A stretch of 64,000 bases of DNA from Salinicola halophilus. Lineage in GTDB: Bacteria > Pseudomonadota > Gammaproteobacteria > Pseudomonadales > Halomonadaceae. The DNA is taken from NCBI RefSeq assembly GCF_003206155.1, contig NZ_PZJV01000001.1, positions 533,007 through 597,006 of the forward strand, given 5' to 3'. The position numbers and the translations under genes were made by a program. Below the pieces are notes generated by a model. The model did no database searches. It was not told the DNA's origin and was given only the letters and a program-made list of their open reading frames with translations. Shown here in pieces: positions 1 to 9,164 of the stretch; the stretch's first letter is position 1, and each line of letters starts with the position of its first letter.

Positions 1-519
1 TGTACTTTCTGCGATACCGACTTCATTGGGACCGACGGCCAGAACGGCGGTCGGTTCCAGCAGGCTGATGCCCTCGCCGACTATCTCGCCGCGCTCTGGC
101 CATCGGATTCATCGGGGGCTAAGCGCTACGTGGTATTCACCGGCGGCGAACCGCTGCTGCAGCTGGACGCCGCGCTCATCGCTGCGATGCACGCGCGCAA
201 CTTCGAAATCGCCGTGGAGACCAATGGCACGCTGGCAGCGCCGCCGGGCATCGACTGGATCTGCGTCAGTCCGAAGGGCAACAACCCGATCGTTCAAAAC
301 CGCGGTGACGAACTCAAGCTGGTCTACCCTCAAGCGGGCGTCGATCCCTCGGACTTCCTCACGATGGACTTCGACCACTTCTATCTGCAGCCGATGGATC
401 TTTCGTACGCGACGATCGCATCGGATCGACACCCCATGAAAGACGCGGTCGAGTACTGCATGGCGAACCCTCAATGGCGACTCTCACTGCAGACTCACAA
501 GATCGCGGGAATCGACTGA
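1..519 (+). CDS. queE: 7-carboxy-7-deazaguanine synthase QueE (3' part)
   Basis: Radical SAM enzyme that contracts 6-carboxytetrahydropterin to 7-carboxy-7-deazaguanine, the third step toward preQ0 and queuosine in tRNA. The gene enters from the left edge, so the start and the first cluster cysteine are missing. The visible frame opens on the end of the [4Fe-4S] motif (CTFCDTDF), followed by the SAM-binding FTGGEPLLQ stretch, and ends LSLQTHKIAGID, typical of the E. coli/Pseudomonas type of QueE. Its TGA overlaps the ATG of queD in the string TGATG, so the two are translationally coupled. About 172 codons are visible. Confidence 0.93.
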   Translation, partial: CTFCDTDFIGTDGQNGGRFQQADALADYLAALWPSDSSGAKRYVVFTGGEPLLQLDAALIAAMHARNFEIAVETNGTLAAPPGIDWICVSPKGNNPIVQNRGDELKLVYPQAGVDPSDFLTMDFDHFYLQPMDLSYATIASDRHPMKDAVEYCMANPQWRLSLQTHKIAGID

Positions 520-1361
520 TGACTCTATTCGTTAACAACCTGACCAACGTCGATGTCTCGATCTGGTCGCCTCAGCATGGCCTGATGGGCGCAAGCTGGC
601 ATGTCGACGTCGAGCTCGATGGCGAGATCGGCGAAGATGGCATGCTATTCGACTTCGGCGAGGTCAAACCGTGGATCAAGACCCGGATCGACGCCGGCCT
701 CGACCACACGCTCTTGGTACCGAGTCATGGCGGCGGGATCAAAGTCGAGGAGTGCCTCGAAGGGCTGCATCTCACCGCGGAGCTGCCCTATTCGCTCGAC
801 ATGCGCGCCCCGCGCCAGGCGTTCACTCTCTTTCCCTGGGCGCAGATCACCGCTGAGCGTCTCGAGGCCCACATGAGTCAAGAACTCAGCAAGCGACTAC
901 CGCCTCGCGTGGAAGCGATCCGGGTACGACTACGGGAAGAGACGCCCGATGGGGCGATCTATCGCTACAGCCACGGCCTGAAACATCATTCCGGCAACTG
1001 TCAGCGAATCGCGCATGGCCATCGCTCGCACCTACGGATTTGGCAGAACGGTCACCGCAACGTCGATCTGGAGATGCACTGGGCGCAAGTCTTGAACAAC
1101 TGCTATCTGGTCGATAAGAGCGACGTCGTCAGAAACCGTGATACGGACGAGCGAGTCACGGTGCGTTATCGCTCGGCACAGGGACAGTTTCAACTCCAGA
1201 TACCCGCGGCGCGCTGCCACGTTCTGAACTCTCCAACGACCGTCGAGCACATTGCCGGGTGGATCGCCGACAACGTCGCTAAATCGAACGATGGCACAAT
1301 ACGCGTTCAAGCTTTCGAGGGGATCGACAAGGGTGCCTTGGCGCAGGCGAAAGCAGACTGA
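519..1361 (+). CDS. queD: 6-carboxytetrahydropterin synthase QueD, long two-repeat form
   Basis: Makes 6-carboxytetrahydropterin from dihydroneopterin triphosphate, the substrate of QueE encoded just upstream. The start is the ATG overlapping the queE stop; a start 15 codons earlier would run further into queE. The 280-residue product is about twice the usual QueD length and reads as two T-fold repeats. The first half keeps the DFGEVK and LDHTLL elements but has lost HGH. The second half carries the zinc and catalytic motif (HGLKHH, Cys in NCQRIA, HGHRSH) but has a degenerate LNNCYLVDK in place of LDH. Family membership is clear; the duplication is my reading of the sequence. Confidence 0.85.
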   Translation: MTLFVNNLTNVDVSIWSPQHGLMGASWHVDVELDGEIGEDGMLFDFGEVKPWIKTRIDAGLDHTLLVPSHGGGIKVEECLEGLHLTAELPYSLDMRAPRQAFTLFPWAQITAERLEAHMSQELSKRLPPRVEAIRVRLREETPDGAIYRYSHGLKHHSGNCQRIAHGHRSHLRIWQNGHRNVDLEMHWAQVLNNCYLVDKSDVVRNRDTDERVTVRYRSAQGQFQLQIPAARCHVLNSPTTVEHIAGWIADNVAKSNDGTIRVQAFEGIDKGALAQAKAD

Positions 1362-1382
1362 CTGGCTGAGAGGATCGAATAC

Positions 1383-1634
1383 GTGAGTTGTCGCGCTGGC
1401 TGCGGCGCGTGTTGTATTGCGCCGTCCATTACCTCGTCCATACCGGGAATGCCGGCGGGTAAGCCCGCCGGCATGCGTTGCGTGAATCTCGACGAGAACA
1501 ATCTCTGCCGGCTATTCGGGCACCCCAGCCGCCCAGCGGTCTGTTTTCGCTTCGATCATGATCCCGAGCTCTGTGGCGATAGCCGGGAAGAAGCGCTGAC
1601 CATCCTGTCACACTGGGAGGAAGTGACCCGCTAA
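1383..1634 (+). CDS. YkgJ-family cysteine cluster protein
   Basis: Small 83-residue protein with the CxxxCGACC pattern (SCRAGCGACC) and further cysteines (MRCVN, NLCRLF, AVCFRF, ELCGD), the signature of the YkgJ/CxxCxxCC family thought to bind zinc or iron. No biochemical role is established for the family. The start is GTG, preceded by GAGAGGA about nine bases upstream. It follows queD by 21 bases on the same strand and may be read through from it. The next gene converges from the other side. Confidence 0.8.
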   Translation: MSCRAGCGACCIAPSITSSIPGMPAGKPAGMRCVNLDENNLCRLFGHPSRPAVCFRFDHDPELCGDSREEALTILSHWEEVTR

Positions 1635-1673
1635 AATAATGGCATTAATGGGATAACGGTATAAGAACGCAGC

Positions 1674-2675
1674 TTACAGTTTGACCAGCATCTTTCCGAA
1701 ATTGCTTCCTTCGAAAAGTCTGATAAAGGCGTCAGGCGTACTTTCCAACCCCTCCTCGATCGTCTCGCGGTAATCGATCGCGCCTTTTTCCACGAAGGGC
1801 GCGACCTCACCGAGAAAGTCCGTGTAGAAGTCCCAGTGCTCCATGACGATGAAGCCTTCCATTCGCGCCTTGCGAAACAGCAACTGATTGATATTGCGCG
1901 GGCCGGCGCCAGCTTCGGTATCGTTGTAACGATCGATCAGGCCACAGATCGCCACTCGCGCGTGATCTCGAAGGCTAGCCAGTGCCGCCTCCATCAGTGG
2001 GCCTCCGACGTTTTCGTAGTAGACATCGTATCCCTCGGGTGAAGCGTCCTTCAGCGCCTTGGTCAGTGCATCGACATCCTTCCCACGGTAGTTGACGGCA
2101 TGAACCCCGCGCTCTTCGAGCCACTGACACTTGTCATCGCTGCCGGCGACACCCACTACGTGGCAACCTGCCGACTTGGCGAGCTGGACGGCGAGCGATC
2201 CCACGGCGCCTGAGGCGGCGCTCACGAGAACCCGATTGCCTTCCTGCATCCGGGCAATGCGATTGAGCCCCGTCCAGGCCGTCATACCCGGCATCCCCAG
2301 TACACCGAGAAAGGCTTGCTCGGGCACGTCATAGTCAGGCAGCTTTTCGACCTCGTTGCCAGGAAGCTGGGCAACATCACGCCAGCCCCCCATATGGCGA
2401 ACCCTCTGGCCAACCTGAAACTGCGGGTGGTTCGACTCCATGACCTCGCCCACTGCAGCACCGGACATTGGCTGACGCAGCTCATAGGGCTCGATGTAGG
2501 TCATGGCGCCACTCATGCGACCGCGCATGTAAGGGTCCACCGAGAGCCAGCGGTTCCGGATGCGCACTTCGTTGTGATCCAGCGCCGGCAACGTGGTCTC
2601 TTCCAAGGCGAAATCCTCGCGCTTGGGGAGCCCTTCCGGAAACTGCTTGAGCGTGAAATAGCGGCTCGTCGTCAT
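1674..2675 (-). CDS. NADPH-dependent MDR-family oxidoreductase (CurA/2-alkenal reductase type)
   Basis: Zinc-independent medium-chain reductase of 333 residues. It shows the family N-terminus (ending in VDPYMRGRM) and a Rossmann motif SAASGAVGSLAVQLAK around residue 155, but no zinc-ligand cysteines. Relatives reduce alpha,beta-unsaturated aldehydes and ketones with NADPH (E. coli CurA, plant and mammalian 2-alkenal/prostaglandin reductases); the substrate here is not known. The ATG lies directly after a T7 run that closes a strong hairpin, and the GGGAGGG in the 3' arm of that hairpin is the only good ribosome binding site. The start is therefore firm but its expression control is unusual. 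Confidence 0.88.
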   Translation of the reverse strand: MTTSRYFTLKQFPEGLPKREDFALEETTLPALDHNEVRIRNRWLSVDPYMRGRMSGAMTYIEPYELRQPMSGAAVGEVMESNHPQFQVGQRVRHMGGWRDVAQLPGNEVEKLPDYDVPEQAFLGVLGMPGMTAWTGLNRIARMQEGNRVLVSAASGAVGSLAVQLAKSAGCHVVGVAGSDDKCQWLEERGVHAVNYRGKDVDALTKALKDASPEGYDVYYENVGGPLMEAALASLRDHARVAICGLIDRYNDTEAGAGPRNINQLLFRKARMEGFIVMEHWDFYTDFLGEVAPFVEKGAIDYRETIEEGLESTPDAFIRLFEGSNFGKMLVKL

Positions 2676-2723
2676 AAAAAAACCCTCCCGGCTGTACGTC
2701 TGAGAACGTACAGCCTAGGAGGG
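2676..2723 (-). terminator. Intrinsic terminator of ppiD that also holds the ribosome binding site of the next gene
   Basis: On the minus strand, CCCTCC (2718-2723) pairs with GGAGGG (2683-2688) and GGCTGTACGT (2706-2715) with ACGTACAGCC (2690-2699) around a 6-base loop, followed by T7 (2676-2682). It ends ppiD transcription. The T run touches the ATG at 2675, and GGGAGGG of the 3' arm sits seven bases from that ATG. Confidence 0.88.
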
Positions 2724-2767
2724 TCAGTCAGGTTATGCCAAATCGTTAGGACGCTTGGAGCAACCCC

Positions 2768-4591
2768 TTAACGTCGCTCGATCTCCGCTTCGTCCTGCAG
2801 GGTCTGGTCGAGAGCTTGCAAGGCGTTCTGCGAACGCAGTCGCGACGCCAGCTGTGTCGGAAACGCATCACCGTCGTCGGCTTCGCCGGCCGAGACGGAC
2901 TGGAGACCAATGAGCGCAATGCGCCCATCCATCGGAACCCGTCCCCAGGACACCGAATCGCTGTCGGGACGACGAAGTCGAAAGGCTTCGGTAACGACCG
3001 CACTCGGCGCCGAGACGTCGTCGCGGGTGCCGCTCTGTACCTGCTGCCAGCTCAGCCCATCGACGGACTCGCCACTACGCAATTGCCCGATCAGGCGGTC
3101 GGCGAGCTCATCCAATCGGCTCTGCGTCATTTGACGCTCGACGGCACTCGATACACGATCCCGTACTTCGGCCAGGTCGAGCGTACTGGCGTCGCGATGC
3201 TCGATGACGCGCACGACGACTCGCTGCTGCGTATCAGTCTCGATGACATCGCTGTTATAGCGATCCTCCAGCACGTCGGGCGAGAACGCCGCCGCAACCA
3301 CGTCGGGATTCGACAGCACGCCGTCTCCCCCGCTGTCGCGTGAGAACCAGTCACTGCTCTGCAGTGTCAGGCCGAGGTCCTCCGCTACACTCGCGAGATC
3401 GTCCGACTCGTAGACGTCGTTGGTGAGCTGCTGCGCTCGCTCCCGGAAGGCGTCGCTGGCCTGATCCTCGCGTAGTTGTTGCGCCAACTGTTCGCGGTCC
3501 TCTTCAAAGCTCGGAATCTCCAAGCCGGTCACCTTCAACAGATGCAACCCGTAATCCGATTGCGTGATGTCTGAGACTTCTCCCACGTCCAGCGATAGCA
3601 CCGTATCGACGAAGTCACCGCCGTAGTCGTCTTGGCTTGTGACGGTTCCCATCGCACCGCCCTGCTGCGCCGAACCGCTATCATCGGAAAATTCACGCGC
3701 GACATCGGCGAAATCGGCGCCGTCCTGCAACCGACTTCGAGCCTGCTCGAGCTTCTCGCGGGCTTCGGCCTGAGTGCGCTCACTGCCGTAGGTCACTAGA
3801 ATCTGCGAGACGTCGCGGGGCGCCTGCTCACGCGAGCGCTCATAGGCGTCGCGCAGCGCTTGCTCGTCGATCTCGTCGTCATCGACGAGGTCCTGCTGAT
3901 TCAAGACGAGGTAGTTGACCTTGACCTGTTCGGGCCGCAAAAATTCGTCTTGATGTGCTTCGTAGTAACGTTCGAGATCCGCGGGCTGCGGTTCGACCGG
4001 CGTCTCGAGATTCGCTGAGGTGAGGGTCGCGTACCGAAAGGTTCGCTGCTGCTGCTGTAGCGCTGTCAGCCGCTGGTTTTCACTCGGAAGCGCGAAAGCG
4101 GCGCCGGCCACGCCCGCTTGGAGCTGACGACGTAGCGTGTCCGCTCGGAGTTCGCGACGAAATGACGTTGGCGTATAGCCCGCCTGCGCCAGACGATTGC
4201 TGAAGACCTCGTTGGAAAAGCGACCCTGTTGGTCTTGGAACTCCGGCATCGACACGATCAATTGATCCAGCTGGTCATCGGAGAGATGCAGTCCACCATT
4301 GCCGGCGTACTGATCCAGCACCCGCTGTCGAATCATCTGGTCGATCACTTGCCCGCGGTATTGACGCTCTTGCCCCGGTGGCACCTGACCTGAGCGAATG
4401 CCACGCTGTACTTGGGTTTCTACCGCCTGAGGGTCGATACCTTCACCATTCACGGTCGCGACATCGTTACTGCCGGCCGTGAAATACCCCACCAGTGACT
4501 CTGCGCCGAAAAGCGCAAACGTCACGATAATGGCACCCACGATGAGCTTGGCTACCCACCCCTGGGAACCCTCACGAATTCTTTGCAGCAT
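2768..4591 (-). CDS. ppiD: Peptidyl-prolyl isomerase PpiD, membrane-anchored periplasmic chaperone
   Basis: Chaperone that helps outer-membrane and periplasmic proteins fold as they leave the Sec translocon. The 607 residues begin with a short cytoplasmic stretch and one membrane anchor (about residues 14-37). A SurA-like N-terminal chaperone domain follows, then one parvulin domain (about 255-355, with QILVTYG and YGLHLLKV) and a long C-terminal region. The protein is rich in Asp and Glu. Length and order match PpiD. It lies downstream of hupB as in E. coli, with a hupB terminator between them. Confidence 0.92.
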   Translation of the reverse strand: MLQRIREGSQGWVAKLIVGAIIVTFALFGAESLVGYFTAGSNDVATVNGEGIDPQAVETQVQRGIRSGQVPPGQERQYRGQVIDQMIRQRVLDQYAGNGGLHLSDDQLDQLIVSMPEFQDQQGRFSNEVFSNRLAQAGYTPTSFRRELRADTLRRQLQAGVAGAAFALPSENQRLTALQQQQRTFRYATLTSANLETPVEPQPADLERYYEAHQDEFLRPEQVKVNYLVLNQQDLVDDDEIDEQALRDAYERSREQAPRDVSQILVTYGSERTQAEAREKLEQARSRLQDGADFADVAREFSDDSGSAQQGGAMGTVTSQDDYGGDFVDTVLSLDVGEVSDITQSDYGLHLLKVTGLEIPSFEEDREQLAQQLREDQASDAFRERAQQLTNDVYESDDLASVAEDLGLTLQSSDWFSRDSGGDGVLSNPDVVAAAFSPDVLEDRYNSDVIETDTQQRVVVRVIEHRDASTLDLAEVRDRVSSAVERQMTQSRLDELADRLIGQLRSGESVDGLSWQQVQSGTRDDVSAPSAVVTEAFRLRRPDSDSVSWGRVPMDGRIALIGLQSVSAGEADDGDAFPTQLASRLRSQNALQALDQTLQDEAEIERR

Positions 4592-4702
4592 GCTGTCCTC
4601 GCATGTCGGTTGCTCGTTATTGCGCTCGCATCGTACAACGTCGCGATTGTCACAGACACCCTGGACACGAAGGAGTCACTCTCGAACGCTATCACGATGC
4701 AT

Positions 4703-4732
4703 AAAAAAAGCGCATCGCGAAGCGATGCGCTT
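4703..4732 (-). terminator. Intrinsic terminator of hupB
   Basis: Perfect 11-bp stem AAGCGCATCGC/GCGATGCGCTT (4708-4718 with 4722-4732) with a three-base loop. On the minus strand it is followed by a T7 run (4703-4709). It lies about 75 bases past the hupB stop. Confidence 0.92.
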
Positions 4733-4808
4733 ATCTTGGTCGAAATCGATCACAAGTCGAGAGTACGACGGTCTCGCTTACGATAGTCGACAGCCAGCAC
4801 GGTCAACC

Positions 4809-5081
4809 TCAGTTGACGGCGTCTTTCAGCGCCTTGCCTGCCTTGAAGCTCGGTACTTTCGCAGCGCTGATTTCGATCGCCTTACCCGTCTGCGGGTTAC
4901 GGCCTGTACGCGCGGCGCGCTCCTTGACCGAAAACGTCCCGAACCCTACCAAAGCCACGGAATCCCCTTTCTTCAGGCTATCCGCAACCGATTCGATCAT
5001 GGCATCCAGCGCACGAGTTGCAGCGGCCTTCGGAATATCGGCGGACGCGGCAATGGCTTCGATTAGCTCGGATTTATTCAC
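4809..5081 (-). CDS. hupB: Nucleoid protein HU-beta
   Basis: Small basic histone-like protein that bends and compacts DNA. The 90-residue sequence is the full HU length, with the helical N-terminus ([11 protein letters not shown]), the [22 protein letters not shown] beta-arm region and the C-terminal [13 protein letters not shown]. The start is GTG with AGGGGTGAA just upstream. It has its own strong promoter and terminator, so it is a single-gene transcript downstream of lon. Confidence 0.96.
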   Translation of the reverse strand: MNKSELIEAIAASADIPKAAATRALDAMIESVADSLKKGDSVALVGFGTFSVKERAARTGRNPQTGKAIEISAAKVPSFKAGKALKDAVN

Positions 5082-5164
5082 ACTTCACCCCTTGACTGTA
5101 TACGAAATTGACAGGAATCGATGCGCAGTCATTGAATGCGATCTCGACCACAACAAGTGCGCAT

Positions 5165-5194
5165 TTTATAGCAATGCGTCATTCCTACTGTCAA
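5165..5194 (-). promoter_or_regulatory. Sigma-70 promoter of hupB
   Basis: On the minus strand TTGACA (5189-5194) is separated by 18 bases from TATAAA (5165-5170), about 85 bases before the hupB GTG. This is nearly consensus and stands out against the GC-rich background. Confidence 0.8.
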
Positions 5195-5258
5195 TCGAGA
5201 TCGCCAGAAAAACCGCGTCACATCGGGCCTCACGCTAAAATTGCCTGCCTTAAACATG

Positions 5259-7658
5259 TCAATGCGTACTGACGTTGGCCTGCGAATTCTTGACATCTTC
5301 GGCGTTCTTCTCTTCGCCTTCGCTCCCGGGTACCAATGCTACCGACAGCACATCATCGATCCATTTGACGGGGCGAATGTCCAAGGCATTCTTGATGTTG
5401 TCGGGAACTTCTTTCAGATCGCGGCGATTTTCTTCCGGAATGAGAACGATCTTTATACCACCGCGCCTGGCAGCCAGCAATTTCTCCTTCAGCCCACCGA
5501 TTGGCATGACTTCACCGCGCAGATTGACCTCACCCGTCATCGCGACGTCGCACCGGACCGGACGGCCGCTATAGGCCGACACCATCGCCGTCACCATACC
5601 CACACCGGCGCTAGGGCCATCCTTGGGCGTCGCGCCTTCAGGAACGTGAATGTGCAGGTCCTCTTTCTCGAAACGTTCGGGGTCGATACCGAACTGCGAC
5701 GCCCGAGCGCGAACGACCGTTTGCGCCGCGCCGATGGACTCTTTCATGACATCACCGAGCGAGCCGGTCTTGTTGAGCCGACCTTTGCCAGGCGTGACGA
5801 CGGACTCGATATAAAGCAGCTCACCACCGACGGACGTCCAGGCGAGTCCGGTCACGCGACCCACCTGATCCTCTTGGTCGGCGAGCCCATAGCTATGACG
5901 ACGGACGCCGGCGTACTGGTCGATGTCGCCGGCGGCCAGCGTTTGCCCGGACTGCGCACCCTGGCCCTTCTCGGTTTCGACACGCTCACGCAGCACTTTA
6001 CGGCATACCTTGGCCACTTGGCGCTCGAGCTCTCGGACGCCGGCTTCACGGGTGTAGTAACGAATCAGCTCGAGCACTGCCTCGTCCGCGAAGCTCAACT
6101 CCCCGTCCTTGAGTCCGTTGGCCTTGAGCTGCTTGGGGATCAGGTAACGCTTGGCGATCGCCAGCTTTTCGTCTTCGGTATACCCCGGTAGACGAATGAT
6201 CTCCATACGGTCCAGCAACGGCCCCGGAATGTTCATCGAGTTGGCCGTACAGATGAACATGACATCCGACAGATCGTAATCCAGCTCGAGGTAGTGATCG
6301 TTGAACTTGTCGTTCTGCTCCGGATCGAGAACTTCCAGCAGCGCGGAAGAGGGATCGCCTCGATGATCCATGCCGATTTTGTCGACTTCATCCAGCAAAA
6401 ATAGCGGGTTACGTACACCGGCTTTGCTCATGCGCTGAATCAGCTTGCCCGGCAGAGAACCGATATAGGTACGCCGGTGGCCGCGAATCTCCGACTCGTC
6501 GCGCACGCCACCTAGCGCCAGACGAACGTAGCGACGATTGGTTGCCCTAGCGATGGATTGACCCAGCGACGTCTTGCCGACACCCGGCGGGCCCACCAGG
6601 CACAGCACCGGCCCCTTGAGCTTTTTCACCCGCTTCTGAACCGCGAGATATTCAAGGATTCGCTCTTTGACTTCGTCGAGACCGTGATGGTCTTCGTCCA
6701 GCACCCGTGCGGCATGCGGAAGATCATGCTTGACGCGCGTACGCTTCTTCCATGGCACGGAGAGCACCCAGTCGAGATAGGAGCGAACGACTGTTGCTTC
6801 TGCCGACGTCGGGGACATCATCTTGAGCTTGTTCAGCTCTTGAGTCGCTTTGTCGACAGCATCTTGCGGCATCCCCGCATCCTTGATGCGTTGCTCGTAC
6901 TTGTCGGCCTCGTTCGGCGTATTCTCGAGCTCACCCATCTCTTTCTGGATGGCTTTCATCTGCTCGTTGAGATAGTACTCGCGCTGAGACTTCTCCATCT
7001 GATCCTTGACGCGCGAGCGAATTCGCTTCTCGATCTGCAGTAGATCGATTTCCGATTCGATCAGCGCCATCAGATGCTCGATTCGATCGCGAACGCGATC
7101 CATCTCGAGCAGTTCCTGCTTATCGTCAATTTTCAGCGAGAGGTGCGCGCAAATCGTATCGACCAGTCGGCTGGGGTCTTCGATCTCCTGGAGTGACGAT
7201 AGAACTTCGCTGGGGACTTTCTTCGACAGTTTGACGTACTGCTCGAACTGATTCAGCAGTACTCTTACCAAGGACTCCTGCTCACGCTCGCCGAGTGGCT
7301 CGCTATCCCGCTGCTCGAAATCGGCGGTGACGAAATCGTCGGTTTCGTGAATTTGACGGATGTCCGCTCGATAGCTGCCCTCGATCAGCACCTTGACAGT
7401 GCCATCGGGCAACTTGAGCAGCTGCATGATTTCCGCGACCGTCCCTACCTTGAACAGATCGTCCGCGCCCGGGTCGTCCTGCGCGGCTTCACGCTGCGCA
7501 ACCAAGAGCACTCGCTTGTCACTTTCCATCGCCGTTTCCAGCGCCTGGATAGACTTTTCGCGACCCACGAATAGCGGGATTACCATCTGGGGATATACCA
7601 CGACGTCTCGAAGTGGTAACAGGGGGAGCGTGGTCGTCTGGTCTGAGCTCTGCGCCAT
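5259..7658 (-). CDS. lon: ATP-dependent protease La (Lon)
   Basis: Cytoplasmic AAA+ serine protease that degrades misfolded and short-lived regulatory proteins. In order it shows the N-terminal substrate domain (TTTLPLLPLRDVVVYP), a coiled coil, the AAA+ module with Walker A GPPGVGKTSLGQ near residue 355 and Walker B FLLDEVDK. A protease domain follows with the Ser of DGPSAG and the Lys of GGLKEKLLAARRGG, the Lon Ser-Lys dyad. I chose the ATG at 7658 (MAQSSDQ), which has GAGGAAA eight bases upstream, giving 799 residues; an in-frame ATG 17 codons earlier lacks support. It sits between clpX and hupB as in E. coli. Confidence 0.96.
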   Translation of the reverse strand: MAQSSDQTTTLPLLPLRDVVVYPQMVIPLFVGREKSIQALETAMESDKRVLLVAQREAAQDDPGADDLFKVGTVAEIMQLLKLPDGTVKVLIEGSYRADIRQIHETDDFVTADFEQRDSEPLGEREQESLVRVLLNQFEQYVKLSKKVPSEVLSSLQEIEDPSRLVDTICAHLSLKIDDKQELLEMDRVRDRIEHLMALIESEIDLLQIEKRIRSRVKDQMEKSQREYYLNEQMKAIQKEMGELENTPNEADKYEQRIKDAGMPQDAVDKATQELNKLKMMSPTSAEATVVRSYLDWVLSVPWKKRTRVKHDLPHAARVLDEDHHGLDEVKERILEYLAVQKRVKKLKGPVLCLVGPPGVGKTSLGQSIARATNRRYVRLALGGVRDESEIRGHRRTYIGSLPGKLIQRMSKAGVRNPLFLLDEVDKIGMDHRGDPSSALLEVLDPEQNDKFNDHYLELDYDLSDVMFICTANSMNIPGPLLDRMEIIRLPGYTEDEKLAIAKRYLIPKQLKANGLKDGELSFADEAVLELIRYYTREAGVRELERQVAKVCRKVLRERVETEKGQGAQSGQTLAAGDIDQYAGVRRHSYGLADQEDQVGRVTGLAWTSVGGELLYIESVVTPGKGRLNKTGSLGDVMKESIGAAQTVVRARASQFGIDPERFEKEDLHIHVPEGATPKDGPSAGVGMVTAMVSAYSGRPVRCDVAMTGEVNLRGEVMPIGGLKEKLLAARRGGIKIVLIPEENRRDLKEVPDNIKNALDIRPVKWIDDVLSVALVPGSEGEEKNAEDVKNSQANVSTH

Positions 7659-7727
7659 TACAGCATTTCCTCGGCTTACAATAGGATGAGTGAGCCACCA
7701 GCGCGGCAATAAAAAAGTACTCGAGCC

Positions 7728-7757
7728 TTAATGAGGGCTGCAGCGAACGGTTACAAG
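7728..7757 (-). promoter_or_regulatory. Possible heat-shock (sigma-32) promoter of lon
   Basis: On the minus strand CTTGTAA (7751-7757), 13 bases, then CCCTCATTAA (7728-7737) resembles the RpoH pattern CTTGAAA-N11-16-CCCCAT. It lies about 70 bases before the lon ATG. lon is heat inducible in relatives; the assignment here is inference. Confidence 0.5.
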
Positions 7758-7801
7758 TCGATGAACGACCGGCAGGCGAGATTGTCTTGCGCGCATAGCA
7801 A

Positions 7802-7824
7802 GAAGGGGGCAGTAAGCCCCCTTC
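7802..7824 (-). terminator. Stem-loop after clpX
   Basis: Perfect GAAGGGGGC/GCCCCCTTC stem (7802-7810 with 7816-7824) with a five-base loop, 40 bases past the clpX stop. On the minus strand only TTGCT follows, so the T run is weak. It is a likely terminator or 3'-end stabiliser. Confidence 0.55.
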
Positions 7825-7863
7825 ATTATCGGCATCGTTCGTCGATACCCTGACCGCGCTCGC

Positions 7864-9147
7864 TCAGCCGTCCTGGTTGGCGACTCGCCCTTCCTCTTTC
7901 TGGGAGTAAATCAGCAGCGGTTCGCTATCGCCGGAGATGACGGAACTATCGATGACGACCTTACTGACACCTTCGAGAGAGGGCACGTCGTACATCGTCT
8001 CGAGTAGTACGGCCTCGAGAATGGACCGAAGGCCACGCGCACCGGTCTTGCGAGCCATTGCCTTGTGGGCCACGGCGCGAAGTGCGTCATCGCGAAAATC
8101 GAGCTCGACCCCCTCCATCTCGAATAGCCGTGCATACTGCTTGACGAGGGAGTTCTTTGGCTCGACCAGGATCTCGATCAGGGCTTCTTCGGTCAGCTCG
8201 GTCAGCGTGGCGATGACCGGAAGGCGCCCGACGAACTCTGGAATGAGACCAAATTTGACCAGGTCTTCAGGTTCGACGTTGGCAAGCACATCGCCTACAC
8301 CCTTCTCGGTATCTTTACTCTTGACGCTAGCATTGAAACCGATGCCGCCCTTCTCGGCGCGATCGCGGATGACCTTGTCCAAGCCGGCAAATGCACCGCC
8401 GACGATGAACAGGATGTCTCCGGTATCGACCTGAAGGAACTCCTGCTGCGGGTGCTTGCGGCCACCCTGAGGCGGTACCGAGGCCGTCGTGCCCTCGATC
8501 AGCTTCAAGAGAGCCTGCTGCACACCCTCGCCGGAAACGTCACGAGTGATCGAGGGGTTGTCTGACTTACGCGAGATCTTATCGATTTCATCGATATAGA
8601 CGATCCCTCGCTGAGCCTTCTCGACATCGTAATCGCACTTCTGAAGCAGCTTTTGGATGATGTTTTCGACATCTTCACCCACATAACCTGCTTCCGTGAG
8701 CGTCGTTGCATCGGCGATGGTGAACGGCACGTTCAGCAGCCGCGCCAACGTCTCGGCCAGCAGGGTCTTACCGCTACCGGTAGGACCGATCAGCAAGATG
8801 TTGGATTTACCCAGCTCGATGTCGTCGCTCTTGCCACTACTGCTGCGTAGACGCTTGTAGTGGTTGTAGACTGCGACCGAAAGGACCATCTTGGCGCGGT
8901 CCTGGCCGATCACGTAGTCGTCGAGCGTATTGCGGATCTCGCGCGGCGCAGGCAGCCGATCTTCATCGCCTTCGGCGTCCGCCTCGAGCACCTCTTCACG
9001 GATGATGTCGTTGCAGAGATCGACGCATTCGTCGCAGATGTAGACAGACGGGCCGGCAATCAGCTTACGCACTTCGTTTTGGTTCTTACCGCAAAACGAG
9101 CAGTAAAGCAGTTTGCCGCTATCGTCTTTGCCTTTACCGTCGGCCAT
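7864..9147 (-). CDS. clpX: ATP-dependent Clp protease ATP-binding subunit ClpX
   Basis: AAA+ unfoldase that feeds substrates to ClpP. The 427 residues open with the zinc-binding domain (Cys16, Cys19, Cys38, Cys41 in YCSFCGK and ICDECVDLC). They continue with Walker [13 protein letters not shown] near residue 120, Walker [10 protein letters not shown] and the sensor and C-terminal domain ending at RVANQDG. GAGG lies eight bases before the ATG. It is 64 bases downstream of clpP and almost certainly cotranscribed with it. Confidence 0.97.
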   Translation of the reverse strand: MADGKGKDDSGKLLYCSFCGKNQNEVRKLIAGPSVYICDECVDLCNDIIREEVLEADAEGDEDRLPAPREIRNTLDDYVIGQDRAKMVLSVAVYNHYKRLRSSSGKSDDIELGKSNILLIGPTGSGKTLLAETLARLLNVPFTIADATTLTEAGYVGEDVENIIQKLLQKCDYDVEKAQRGIVYIDEIDKISRKSDNPSITRDVSGEGVQQALLKLIEGTTASVPPQGGRKHPQQEFLQVDTGDILFIVGGAFAGLDKVIRDRAEKGGIGFNASVKSKDTEKGVGDVLANVEPEDLVKFGLIPEFVGRLPVIATLTELTEEALIEILVEPKNSLVKQYARLFEMEGVELDFRDDALRAVAHKAMARKTGARGLRSILEAVLLETMYDVPSLEGVSKVVIDSSVISGDSEPLLIYSQKEEGRVANQDG

Positions 9148-9164
9148 TCGTGTACCTCGTCAGG

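Noticed and set aside
5241-6191. A 316-codon plus-strand frame opposite lon
   Set aside because: It is a shadow of the Lon protease domain, with no ribosome site and no family similarity.
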